Shown here piece after piece: positions 9,867-20,169 of a stretch of DNA of 64,000 nt; position 1 is the stretch's first letter, and each line of letters begins with the position of its first letter. The stretch lies in NCBI RefSeq assembly GCF_027943255.1, contig NC_072895.1, positions 82,152,001 through 82,216,000 of the forward strand, written 5' to 3'. Under the pieces are notes generated by a model. That model was not told the DNA's origin. It ran no database searches and saw only the letters and a program-made list of their open reading frames with translations. The translations under genes and the position numbers were made by a program. The stretch comes from Anastrepha obliqua (taxonomy: Eukaryota; Arthropoda; Insecta; Diptera; Tephritidae).

Positions 9867-10410
9867 GGGGTTATTCAATAGGTGCGCTTCAACTTTTTTC
9901 CGATAGGGAGGGCGAACGACGTAATATTTTTTATTTTTCGCTTATCATTTGTAAACTTCATTAGTATACATTTCATCATGGAACGCTACACACTTGAGCA
10001 ACGATTGAAAATCGTGCAAATTTTTTATGAAAATAATCGTTCGTTTGCTGCTTCTTTAAGAGCATTACGGCCATTTTACGGTCCATTTAACAAGCGGTCC
10101 CGTTTTGGGGTTATGTGAAGTCATTGGTCTACAGTAACAAGCCGGCGACGGTTTGTCAGCTCAGAGCCAATATTGAACGCGAAATTGCTGGAATTTCGGC
10201 CGATTTATGCAAAAGAGTGGTCGAAAATTGGGTTCAACGATTGGACTTCGTAAAACGTGCACGCGGTGGTCATGGAAAAGAAATCGAATTTCATACTTAA
10301 ATGTATATGTTCAAACTCGATAATAAAAAAAAAATTAGTTAAAAAAGTCAAACCGTTTGTGCTTTATTCAAAAAAGTTCAAAAGTTGAAGCGCTCTTACT
10401 GAAAAACCCT
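9867..10410 (+). mobile_element. Internally deleted mariner-related transposon
   Basis: The ends form an imperfect inverted repeat: GGGTTATTCAATAGGTGCGC at the left and, reversed, GGGTTTTTCAGTAAGAGCGC at the right, both followed by TTCAACTTTT. About 0.54 kb long. It keeps only the first and last parts of the transposase gene, the usual structure of a non-autonomous derivative. A clear TA target copy is visible only at the right side. Confidence 0.8.
9978..10300 (+). pseudogene. Transposase N- and C-terminal remnants fused by deletion
   Basis: ATG at 9978 opens MERYTLEQRLKIVQIFYENN and continues to about LRPFYGPFNK, the N-terminal helix-turn-helix of an insect IS630/mariner-type transposase. 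Near 10090 the frame jumps by one base to FWGYVKSLVYSNKPATVCQL, which is the transposase C-terminus, ending RARGGHGKEIEFHT and a stop at 10298-10300. The whole catalytic core is missing. It lies centrally between the inverted repeats of the derivative element. Confidence 0.8.
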
Positions 10411-10428
10411 ATATATATAATATATATA

Positions 10429-10892
10429 TTAGGCCGGGTCGATTTGTGGGGAAGCAAAAACATCGCCCATTGCTCTGTGAAAATCGTATTCTAGGGATCA
10501 AAATAAGAAACTTTTCCGAAGGAACCATACCTCTAAAACGAATTCTGATGTCCCCCAATTTGGGTCGAACTTTTTAGTTTCTTTTCTCATGTAAAGGACA
10601 AAAATGGTGATATTTTGAAATGATTGTATGAGGAACCCCCCAGGGGAGTTCCAGGGGGTGTGCCACTGGTATGGGTGGATCGGCCGTCCAAAGTTAGTGG
10701 GGGTCGGTTATTCATTTGGATTCGATTGGAGCACTCTAAATGGGTCAAAGTGGGATTTTTCGTTCGACCCTAATTGGGGGACATCAGAATTCGTTTTAGA
10801 GGTATGGTTCCTTCGGAAAAGTTTCTTATTTTGATCCCTAGAATACGATTTTCCCAGAGCAATGAGCGATTTTTACATCGACCCGCCCTAAT
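10429..10892. mobile_element. Foldback MITE with about 135-bp arms
   Basis: The left arm (10429-10571) starts TTAGGCCGGGTCGAT and is mirrored by the right arm (10760-10892), which ends ATCGACCCGCCCTAA. The arms match almost base for base through AAACTTTTCCGAAGGAACC and CAGAATTCGTTTTAGAGGTA in opposite orientation. The central 190 bp are GC-richer and non-coding. TA-rich sequence flanks both ends. It lies 18 bp from the preceding element. Superfamily not determined. Confidence 0.85.
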
Positions 10893-11390
10893 ATACATAG
10901 GTATGGGACCGCTAGAGGCGGCGAATCATGGATCAATACACATGAAACCGACAAGTCCACCGACAAATCCAACCCCGGACCAGCTAAATCCAACAAAAGT
11001 TATTCGCACCTAGAAATTTTCGAAGGAAATGATCCCTTGTTTTTTCAGCATTTATGGAAGCATTGCCGACTTGTCATTAGAGCGTCGCAGAATGGTTGAT
11101 TTTGAATGGTTAATATATAATATATACATATATATTCCCATAGTTCCTAGGAGGAACAAGGGGTCTCAACAAAAAAGTTAAAGTTAGGTTTATTAATTCC
11201 AAGAAATTTCAACTAATCGTCTCCACGAGTTGGATGGTCTCCCGAGCCTGCGACTTTGTTAAGGGTACCAGTCTAAGCCTGCTATGGCAATATATCTATG
11301 AGGCTTCTGAAGTGTATGCCCAATTAATTTCCATTTTCGCCGGCGAATATCGAGATAAACAGAAACCTGCTTCGAGGCTAGAAAACGCGC
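10893..11390. other. Unassigned
   Basis: No clear coding content. It may include the decayed 3' part of the minus-strand RT fragment that follows, but no motif supports that. Confidence 0.3.
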
Positions 11391-11980
11391 CCAATCCGTC
11401 GGAGGCAATGACTGATGAACCTTTTGCAATTTGATTGCATATTCCCACCAGTTCTGTTAATGATGCTTCCGAGATAGCAAAATTCGACCACTTCTTTGCT
11501 GTTAATACCGTGCATCTAGATTATTCGCGGTTCAGTGGTTTAGAGGCACACTACCTTTGTCTTTGCAATGTTTAATCCTCAGGCCTGCTTTAGCTGCACA
11601 CTCGTTCGCAGCCTCCATCTTTGACTGTATATGTATGTGTGAATTTGTGTGACAACAAACAGATGTCATTAGCGTAGTCTAATTCTTCCAGATTGTCGTT
11701 CGAACCATAGGAAATACCTAAGCCGCGGAAGCTTGATGTGTTATTTGGTCAGCACTAGATTAAATAAAAGCGGGGATAACACGCATCCCTACCTTACTGC
11801 TGTTTTAACTTGAATACCATTATTCAGAATGTTTTCATGTTTCACTCCAGAGAAGTCTTTCCTCCGTAACTCAAGCATATTCTAAACGTTAGTAACTAAG
11901 TCGCCGCCTGTTTTCTTAGAAAAATCCCGCATGATCTTGAAAGACGTCTTCTATAAGACACCGAGATTTCTGGTGGGATT
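11391..11980 (-). pseudogene. Non-LTR reverse transcriptase fragment, minus strand
   Basis: Minus-strand frames contain GIQVKTAVR, then a stop, then GCVLSPLLFNLVLT (about 11825-11780), the motif before the active site. Then comes ELDYANDICLLSH (about 11692-11655), where YAND replaces the usual YADD, and AGLRINIAKTKV downstream. Several stops and frameshifts separate the blocks. The motif set fits RTE/CR1-like retrotransposons; the clade is uncertain. One catalytic Asp is mutated, so it is inactive. Confidence 0.65.
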
Positions 11981-12276
11981 TTTGTGCGTTTTTTCCATCG
12001 GCCAGTATCACAAGCTACTTACAATCAAGTACTAACTTTCCCAACAGCCGGTAGCGATCTCACACGACACTGGGGTATAGTTGTGCTTCTGGTTATGCAG
12101 TTACTCTTTTGCGACTTTTGCGGCCACTTTCGTGCTCCCTAATTTTATTCAAAGATATTTTGTTGTTCAGTAAAGATAATAGATTTTAGTCAAAATGGCT
12201 GCCAAAGGTTTTATGTACTTATTGCCAACTTCTTCTACATGCATATACACCTGCGTTTATAATAATAGCAGCGGGG

Positions 12277-12714
12277 CACGTCAAAAAGTTCCCGAAACAA
12301 ATGATTTGAGTTCTGTTTTTTGTTTTTTTTTTTACCAGAAAGTTAGACAGTCAATAAGGACTTTTATTTGGGCCTTATGAGAAAAAGAAAGGATTTGTGG
12401 ATTTGCCATCATTATCTGTGAATTTTTGACATCCAGTACCCATTGAATTCACTTGATATGGCTTCCTGCGGTGTTTTCTGTTTGATCGAGTCAAAAAACC
12501 ACTAAGGGGAATGCTTTTTAATAGCACAGAAAAAATCGAAGACGGCTCTGATGGCTATATCGAAAATAGAGTTCCAGAAATGTTTCGAGAGCTGGAACAA
12601 ATGCTGGCACAAGTATCTTACAGTTGATGGGGAGTATTTTGAAAGCGATAATTTTTGAGGAATAAATTTGTATAGTGTAGAATTTTCTAAATATATTCCG
12701 GGAACTTTTTGATC
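12277..12714 (+). mobile_element. Short mariner derivative with transposase C-terminus
   Basis: TCAAAAAGTTCCCG near the left end (12281-12294) is mirrored by CGGGAACTTTTTGA at 12699-12712. Inside, on the plus strand, the end of a mariner transposase is readable across two frames. It includes FDRVKKPLRGMLF, FQKCFESWNKCWHKYLTVDG and EYFESDNF with a stop near 12656. The N-terminus and first two catalytic Asp are missing, and the remnant of the third Asp region (about 12440-12480) is degraded. A deletion derivative. Confidence 0.78.
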
Positions 12715-13178
12715 CTGGTGGTATTGCAGATATTTGAGTATTTATTTAGTTTTTATTCACTTTTTTATAAAAATATAGTTCATAGTAACACAAAACACAA
12801 AAAAACACTACATCCATGTAACTCAAAGCTTCAAACTCTATACAAAATTTAAAAAAATTAAAAAGAAATTTTGTCAGGATTTCAAACATCTATGTCAGAT
12901 TTTAAAACAATTCTGGATATGCTGTGCGTAGCTAAATCAATTTGGTGTAATGTTAGGCCAATTAAAAGTGGCTATTCGTGTTGATTTTTTACAATTTTTT
13001 TTTATGGCGTTCTCGCACATTTTCTTTCATACTCGTACAATTTTATGTGGAGAAAATGCACGAGAAGGTCGGTATAAAAAATTGGAAAACTCCACGCGAT
13101 TTTTAAGTCACTCCAAATTTACACTTTATTGTTCCAAATTTCAATAGACTACAAAACTGGGTACGTAGATTTTTCTTT
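12715..13178. other. Unassigned AT-rich sequence
   Basis: No coding or element structure recognised up to the target-site copy at 13179-13190. Confidence 0.35.
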
Positions 13179-13190
13179 AAATTCTGACTA

Positions 13191-14579
13191 GGTTAGGTTA
13201 GGTTAGCCAGGTTGCTTGTCTAAGACAAGCCACTCGACGGCAATAAGGTCCATGGTGATACCTGCATTTGGTATCCATCCCCTAACTAAGTTGCTTAAAG
13301 CACTCAGATCTTTTTAAAAAGGTAACCAGTCCCTTCAGTGAAACATTTGCAAATTTCCCAGGTCTTCAAAGAAATAATCGTCAAGATATTTGGCACGGCT
13401 TATTTGAAGTGCAGGACAATCACAGAGGAGGTGTTGCACCGACTCAATTTCTTCTTTATCTCCACAACTCCTGCAGAAGTTATGTTGAGGTACACCCATT
13501 CTTCTAGCTAAGGGGCAATATAATACTACCGTTATAATACTTGTGAGAACGTTGGTAGTTGGTCTGTTGAATCCAACCAGACATGTCGTCCTTTTAAGAT
13601 TCACTTTTCGCCAGCTCGCTTTGGAGACTCTACAGTTAGTAGTCAGAGACCACCTACTATTTGTTTCCGCGATTACGCTCAAGTCAATCGCACTGTCCAA
13701 TTCGTTCAGAAGAATGCTTATGTCCTCTACCACTCGCTGAACGTTCAGCTCAGAGCCTTTCCTTGCACACTCTTCCGCTCTTTCATTTCCTTCCACTCCG
13801 GAAAGGCCGGGGACCCAACAAAGTGTGGTGTTGTGTTGTTGGATAAACGAGAGGGACCTCCCACATTCTTTAATACATCTTGAGTTGATGCGCGCTAAGG
13901 CCAGTGCCCTGATCGCTGCTTGACTATCAAAAAAAATGGTAAGGTTTCCCGGAGGTAGCCCCATTAGTGTGTAGCGTAGATCTCAGCTTGGAAGACGCAA
14001 CACTAGTCTGGGAGTCTAAATGAGCAATTGTCCATCTTTGAGCCGTCAGTATAAATAAAGTGACCACCATCATCTGATGTGACTCTGCCAATCTTGCCAA
14101 TCCTCTCTGCTGAGTATTCGTATTTTATACTCTCCTTTCAGATCTATCTTGTAACTAGTCTGTTTTCGATATGTCTTGCAAGTGTTCCACAGATTGCAGA
14201 ACTGATGCATGACCGTGCGTGTTTTCTTTAAGCACGCCTGCTGCTTTAATCCCAGAAGCCGATTTGGCCAATATATTTTTAACTTATATTTGTATCAATG
14301 AGTGGAATTTGTAGCATCACTTCCACTCACAAAACCTAATCTTTGGACTTTTATGAGATTCTTTAGGTAGGATTGTATCTGTACCGCCTGCCCCCACACG
14401 AAAGCTCCATAAATCAAAGTGGATCTGATGATCGCATTGTACGCCCAGTGGTTGGTATACGGTTTCAGGCCCCATTTTTTGCCAAATGTTCTCTTACAGA
14501 TAAAGAAGGCATTACAAGCTGTCTTCATCCTTTCCTCGGTGTTCCTTTAACAAGAAAGCTTTGAGTTAAGAATTACGCC
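13191..14579 (-). mobile_element. RNase H non-LTR retrotransposon, 5'-truncated, with target duplication
   Basis: AAATTCTGACTA occurs at 13179-13190 and 14580-14591 and is a perfect 12-bp target-site duplication. The element is read on the minus strand. Its 3' terminus is the repeat CTAACCTAACCTAACC (complement at 13191-13205) rather than poly-A. It holds the end of ORF2 only, so reverse transcription stopped early on insertion. Confidence 0.92.
13330..14545 (-). pseudogene. ORF2 C-terminus: RT thumb and RNase H
   Basis: From the 5' side: RT end with FGKKWGLKP and STLIYGAFVWGQAV (14480-14390). RNase H opens with FIYTDGSKMD (about 14056-14030), then FQAEIYA and, in the long frame 13335-13964, IFFDSQAAIRAL. 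The WVPGH motif reads WVPGLSGVEGNE and the last catalytic motif reads RAEECARKG instead of ADELAR, so a His and an Asp are lost. A Cys/His tail follows (CRSCGDKEEIESVQHLLCDC). Stops and frameshifts separate RT and RNase H. Inactive remnant of the same broad family as the pieces at 1580 and 33546. Confidence 0.85.
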
Positions 14580-14591
14580 AAATTCTGACTA

Positions 14592-15899
14592 AAAAGTGGA
14601 AAGTTTTCATGAAGAATTTTTGAATTTTTTTTCTGCAAAGTTTATAGCGTGGAATTATGTGAATTTTATTGTATATTAGTAGGAATTATTTTTTTATGAA
14701 AACAAAAATAAAAAGAAAAACATTAAAAAAAATTCAAAAAATAAAAGAAAAAAAAAATAATCAGAACTTTTGCGCTGCTACTATTGTGCACACAGATGTA
14801 TTTGCATGCTCTATATGTAAGTAAATATACTCTTATGCGTGTGCGTATACGCGCACTTGCTTTTAATGCCGCTGATGTAAAATTGTAGTGTGTTTTTATA
14901 TTGCATAAAACATTAAAAGTGCACTTTCTGGCTTAACAACAACAAAAATGGTATCGTAGTCAACAATAAAAGCAATTACTCAGATGACAATATGTCAATA
15001 CAAATTTTGGCATCTGTTTGAGCCATTATTATAAAGTTGGAGTCAGTATGTAATTTAACTTAATACTTTTCGAAACGACTGAAAGCTGCCAGGTCGAAAC
15101 AAGCCACTGACACTATGAGTGCAAGGGGGGTATTTACCATTTTTGATGTCATTGCAACGCACTCGGAGATGGGTAAAAGCCAATCGGTGGCAGCAAGTGG
15201 CAAGTGGAGTGTGTTGGCTGTGCTGTCGTTGCCAATTTGCTGTAAACGTTTTAATGCAATAAGCTTTAAATGCATGTAAGTAGAACTTATGTGAGTAACC
15301 GTACATGTCTGCACACACACGCACACACTCATATGCACATACACTCACACATATATTTAACACTTTTATGCATTCGATATTCGCATTTGCAATGCATTTT
15401 GCTCGCACAGCCCTTAATGAACTTCATCATTTGCAATAAATTTTAATGACATTTTTAAATAAACATAAATTGTGACGTAAATTAACCATAAATTGCAATC
15501 AATAAAAGTTATTTGCCTTGATATTATAAGCACTTGCAGTTTGCATTGACTAGTAGAGGGGTAGTAGGTGGACCAAATCTATATTTGATTTAGCTTCTGA
15601 AAATGAACGAAACTGTTTTTAATGGAATGAATTGTACATAAATCTTACAAACAGATGTGTTACCATAACTTAGAAAGCATAATAAAAAGTAGATTGCTAT
15701 TTGAAAAGTATATAAGTATGCACTAAGTAATGGACGATTCTGATTTTCATGGGGAGGGGTCGCAAACCCAGCGCACAAACATATATCCTGGGTTCCTGTG
15801 CCTTCTCACATTAGTTCGGACGGAGCCTGGAAGTTGTGCCAAAGTGAATGATGAATTGCAAAAAACCTTCCTGCATTTGTTAAACTCGGCCAGAAGCTC
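14592..15899. other. Intergenic, with CA-rich microsatellite
   Basis: No gene is recognised. An A-rich stretch lies at 14700-14760 and a CA-rich microsatellite at about 15307-15355. Short frames across the microsatellite are compositional artefacts. Confidence 0.5.
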
Positions 15900-15913
15900 T
15901 TAACCCTTCAGAA

Positions 15914-16117
15914 GGCGCGCTATGAGCAATTTGCTCACGCAATTTTAAAATTGCCAAATTTTCAATGTTTACCGTTAGTCCTAGAATAACGGCGTTCAGT
16001 ACCTCTAAGTAAAGGATTTGTCTTTGCAATAAGAAGCATTCGAAATGTGTAGTGTGCGAATAGAGATCGAAGATATTGGTTTACTTTATATGTGCGGCAT
16101 TTTGCTCATTGCGCGCC
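15914..16117. repeat. Subterminal inverted repeats of the piggyBac 5' end
   Basis: GGCGCGCTATGAGCAA (15914-15929) is mirrored by TTGCTCATTGCGCGCC (16102-16117) with one mismatch. The left copy is embedded in the perfect palindrome TGAGCAATTTGCTCA (15923-15937). piggyBac elements carry internal repeats near their ends that bind transposase, so these are candidates for that role (inference). Confidence 0.6.
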
Positions 16118-16195
16118 TAACTACGTAAGTATTTTAATATATATTTTTTTGCAATAAACGCGTATAATTATTTAGGTAAATTTTTTAACAAAATA

Positions 16196-17735
16196 ATGGA
16201 AACTAATAGCAAACGTCGTCGTCTGGCAAATGACACCTCACAAATTGCATCTTAGTTGGACGAAATTTTGGATGACGAGGACGACGTGGAAGAAGATTTT
16301 GAGGAAAGTGATTGTGAAAGTGAACACACTGATCACCAAAGTGACACAGAACAATCTTCTGATACCGACGCAGGTTTTGATCAAGATGAAAACGTCGAAA
16401 TTCCGCGAGGAAGGCGGCAATTTTATTTGGGAAAAGATATGTGTACAAAATGGGCTATGGATGTACCCACTCGCAATATACGTACTAGACGCTGTAACAT
16501 AGTTACACATCTTCCAGGAGTTAAGGGCACAGCGAAAGTCGCTATAACCCCTTCACAATGCCTCGCACTATTTTTGAAAGACACTTTACTTTGGCTAGAT
16601 GATATTTTCAGAGCAACAATGTCGATCAAGCGTTTTCTATTCCTAGTCCGTGTGATTCGTTTCGATGAAACTTCGTCTCGTTTAGCCAGATCCCAATTGG
16701 ATAATCCTGCAGCGTTCAGAGAAATATTTGAAGAATTTAATGGCTATTGTTCCGAACATTTTATTCCTGGAGAATACTGCACCATTGACGAAATGCTGGA
16801 ATCTTTTCGAGGAAGGTGTAAGTTGCGAATTTATATGCCTAATAAGCCAGCTAAGTACGGATTAAAAATCAACGCATTGGTTGATTCAAGGACGTTTTAC
16901 ACTTATAAAATGGAAATATCAGTTAGATAATTCACCTGCTAGTATCGTCAAAAGAATTGCTGCTCCAATATTAAATACAGGCAGAAATTTAACAACAGAC
17001 AATTACTTTATGTCCATACCCCTGGTTGATGATCTTTACAAAAACTACAGGACGACAGCTGTTGGTACACTAAGAAAAAATAAGAAGGAAATTCCTCGTC
17101 AATTCATTTCGACAAGAGGAAGACCAGTACCTCATAACCTATTTGGTTTTGGTGAAAACAAAACTATTGTCTCGCATATTCCAAAAAAGAAGGATAAGAA
17201 AATTGTACTTTTGTTATCTTCTTTTCATACCGACGACGGAATAGATGATGAAACGGGTGACAAAATCAAACCCGAAATTATAACATTTTATAACCACACA
17301 AAGGGTGGAGTAGAAACTTATTCGGTATCCAGAACTACTCGCAGGTGGCCCATCCGACTATTTTTTACAATTATTAATATTGCTGGTATAAACGCCCAGA
17401 TTATTTATAAATGCAATACCCAAATCATGACACAGAGAAGGTTATTTTTGAAAGAAATTGCTTTGGAGCTAATAAAGCCAAATATTGTACGTCGTCAGAC
17501 TATCAAAACACTTCCAAGCTCATTAAAAGAAATTATATCTCATATAGTGCCAAACAATGAACATTTAGAAGCCTCTGAAAATAATGGATTTTGCGTATTA
17601 TGTCCCAAGCGAAAAAATAGACGCACCAAAAAAGGATGTTTTTTGTGCAACAAATTACTCTGCACCGAGCACGCAAGAACTATATGTCCAACTTGTTTCG
17701 ATTGCTCCTTTAACAAAGATCTGGCTCAATATTGA
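16196..17735 (+). pseudogene. piggyBac-type transposase, broken
   Basis: The frame opens at ATG 16196 (METNSKRRR) and meets a TAG at 16253 before continuing with the acidic N-terminus usual in this family. The first catalytic Asp is in CTIDEMLESFRGR (codon 16787). A frameshift with small loss near 16915-16930 shifts the frame, and the second Asp is in LTTDNYFMS (codon 16998). The third site, usually KGGVDxxDQ, reads KGGVETYS (codon 17313), so Asp is replaced by Glu and the following Asp is also lost. The C-terminus is a Cys-rich zinc-binding domain ([26 protein letters not shown]). Stop at 17733. One nonsense codon, one frameshift and an altered active site make it non-functional. Confidence 0.92.
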
Positions 17736-17977
17736 ATTTTTATTAATAAGTATTGCTACTAATTTAAATTTTTTTTTTGTTGCTAGTGAAAAAAAATGTA
17801 TTGAATTTTCGTTTTATCTTTTTTATGTTATCAAAAATAGTTTCTAAAAAAAAAACTCAAAAATGCATATATCTTAATAAAAATAAACCATTAACCTATA
17901 AAAAAAAAACACTTTATCTTACTAATCTACCTAACCTAGGAGCATAATATGTTTATATGAAAGTGCAACACGATTAA

Positions 17978-18706
17978 GGGGGGAAGCTGGTCTAGAATTT
18001 TGAAAAAATCGAAAAATTTTTTTTTGTCTTAAAAGGTGCTTTAGGGTCTTAGAAATAATATACCAAATGAGGGATGCCAGCAAAAATGTCTAAATGCCCA
18101 AATTTTTCATTCGACGGCAGTGCCTCGCAGGTATGCCCCGAACGCTACTTACAACTTTAAACGCGTTTTTCTCGAAATCACTTTTTTTAAACTGGCCGAA
18201 GACATAACTCGAACAAATCTTTACCGATTCTTACGAAATTTCGACAATACATTCGAAATACCTTTCTCCGGAGACGTACGTAGGATTTTTTATTTATATT
18301 ACATAGTTTTTTTTTTAATCAACAATTTTATGTCGTTATTTATAGTGAAAATTGTAACTTTTTGTTCAAACGTGCACCATTTCGCGAAAAAACAAAATAT
18401 CGAAAAAATCCTACGTACGTCTCTTTCTGTTGTTATATAGAAACAAAAAAAATTTTATTTTTTGATCCAGGACAAAAATTAAGGAGTTTACGTCTTCGGC
18501 AATGGACCCACTAGAAAAAAAGGCGCCTTAGGAGAACTGCTGGACAGCGGCCATTTTGAAATTAATTCAGACGAAAAATTTTGTATTTGTACCATGAAAG
18601 CTATATTATTAAACCTATTTCACAGATTTTCGATTGATTCCTTTGTTGAGTCAAAATAAATTCATAAAATATGCCCATTTTTTGCGCTCTAGACCAGCTT
18701 CCCCCC
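17978..18706. mobile_element. TTAA-flanked MITE, 729 bp
   Basis: TTAA at 17974-17977 and 18707-18710 flank a 19-bp perfect terminal inverted repeat, GGGGGGAAGCTGGTCTAGA. No coding content is expected; the frame at 18120-18440 has no protein features. An internal inverted repeat (18271-18290 against 18403-18424) lies near the centre. The TTAA target suggests mobilisation by a piggyBac-type transposase, but the ends differ from the neighbouring piggyBac copy. Confidence 0.9.
18271..18424. repeat. Central inverted repeat of the MITE
   Basis: GAGACGTACGTAGGATTTTT at 18271-18290 is mirrored by AAAAATCCTACGTACGTCTC at 18405-18424, a perfect 20-bp match around an AT-rich loop of about 114 bp. Confidence 0.75.
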
Positions 18707-18710
18707 TTAA

Positions 18711-19458
18711 AATAAGGTATTCAGTTTTGCACTTACCTAGTTTTAACGACAAAAAAATGAAAATTTTAAGTGAAAAAGAATTACACTTTTTTTATAACCG
18801 AATTGATTCAAACAATATTTTTAGTTATAATTCATATAAATTTTGAGGTACATGCAAAGAATGTCCCTGTAGAATTTTAAGTTGATATCTTAATTGCTTT
18901 TTGAGTTATAGTCGACAGCGCGGAAAAAAATACATTTCCAGGAAAACGCGATTAAAGTTTTCATTCGACGCTCATCACTTCACTGTCTTTATGGGACTTT
19001 TTAGACTTTCTATTAAACTTAAAACATTGAAAAGATACGCTTGAGATTGCGATTGCGCTTTACGCGATTATCGCGATTTATGCGGATGCAGACTAGAGAT
19101 GATATGCGCCCGCACCAATCTGGAAAAATTTATAGAAGTGCAAGTTTTTTTTACTAGCAATAGTTTTACTAAAAATGGCTTAATACAATTGCTAATTATA
19201 ATCTTTTATATAAAAATGAAAATTTTTCGTTTATGCGTATTTTAAAAGCTGCCAAGCCAATCATCGGAATGCAATGAAACTTCGTCAACTTATTACTTGC
19301 GATTCCCAGAAGAATATAGGTGTGGTAAAATTTATTTAAAAAAAGGGGGCGAAGCACCCCTATATATACAAATTTTTTAATATTTTATATTTTCGGAACC
19401 ATTCGGGCCTGAATGCTGAAAATTGGTACAAGGCCATAAGATATGAATGCCTTAATAA
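18711..19458. other. Intergenic, with Helitron-like motif
   Basis: No gene is seen. At 19202 the sequence TCTTTTATATAAAAATGAAA resembles the 5' end of the Helitron at 4187, and a small hairpin GGGGGCGAAGCACCCC lies at 19345-19360. A CTAG-type 3' end is not present after the hairpin, so no Helitron is called. Confidence 0.4.
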
Positions 19459-19731
19459 TTAATTAAAGTTAGCGGCATTCGTGAAGAGCTTTTGCTGTTG
19501 CGGTGCTAGAGAATAACCGCCGTATTTAATCATTTGATTTGCATTTTGGTCAGTCTTTCGATAAAATGTTTTAGGCTTAATTACTAAGCTTCCGATTTCT
19601 ACATATCTGGTGTTTTTAATCAATTCAGAGCACACTTTGGCTACTTCGACTGTGCCTTTGTCTGTTGCGCTCAGCATTAAAAGTAATGTTGGCTTCAGTT
19701 TTACTTTTGTAATTTGTTGACGTAGCGACAT
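19459..19731 (-). CDS. Hypothetical protein of 90 residues
   Basis: An ATG-to-stop frame on the minus strand with balanced, protein-like composition: MSLRQQITKVKLKP at the start, then KGTVEVAKVCSELIKNTRYV, and QMIKYGGYSLAPQQQKLF near the end. It is hydrophilic with no signal peptide or membrane segment. I do not recognise the family. It could be a processed host-gene fragment, a transposon passenger or a chance frame. No poly-A tail or splice sites could be defined, and the flanks hold no related sequence. Confidence 0.35.
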   Translation of the reverse strand: MSLRQQITKVKLKPTLLLMLSATDKGTVEVAKVCSELIKNTRYVEIGSLVIKPKTFYRKTDQNANQMIKYGGYSLAPQQQKLFTNAANFN

Positions 19732-20169
19732 AGATGCCTTTGATCGTAAAAACGAAAACCGGGCATGGACACACGTTAAGGTAAAAGTTGAAAACCGAAA
19801 TCAGTGGAAATGATTTGTTCTTACACTATGCCACCAGAGACAGTAAGTAATCACCATCACCGTCATAAACTATATACCACAAATCTTTCTAGAAAATGTA
19901 ACTAGAAACCGTGGCACTGAAATGAAAAGTGTTTCGAATGTTTCCAATTTTTGTATAAAGTTTCAAATTTCTATTTATCTGATTTTTGCTATGCAGCCAT
20001 AATATTGTAGCAAGTTTTCATTTTCATATTAACTTCGTGTTAATTAATGATAGTTTCTTTCAATATTTGCGGAGTTCGCAATTGACTTTGGAGCTGTGCT
20101 CTAATGTACTTTTCCTTTCGAATTTTATATAATATAGTATGACAAAGTTGTAACAAATACCGGAGAAGT
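19732..20169. other. Intergenic, no gene seen
   Basis: No recognisable coding or repeat structure. Confidence 0.4.

Larger units (their letters stand above)
15904..17740 (+). mobile_element. piggyBac-like transposon, 3' end not found
   Basis: TTAA at 15900-15903 is followed by CCCTTCAGAAGGCGCGC, a plausible piggyBac 5' terminus (CCC next to TTAA). About 290 bp later the transposase gene begins. I found no matching right end with TTAA; a MITE occupies the region just downstream (17978-18706). The right side may be lost or interrupted. Confidence 0.7.

Noticed and set aside
13191..13206. GGTTAGGTTAGG resembles the insect telomere repeat TTAGG
   Set aside because: It is only about three units and lies exactly at the 3' end of a retrotransposon with a target duplication. 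Flies also lack TTAGG telomeres.
15055..15408. Overlapping minus-strand frames of 94 and 117 residues
   Set aside because: They run across a CA-rich microsatellite and have no protein features.
18120..18440. A 106-residue frame inside the MITE
   Set aside because: It crosses the central inverted repeat and has no homology I recognise; MITEs do not normally encode proteins.
19345..19360. GC hairpin as a Helitron 3' end
   Set aside because: No CTAG-type terminus follows, so it is kept only as a weak observation.
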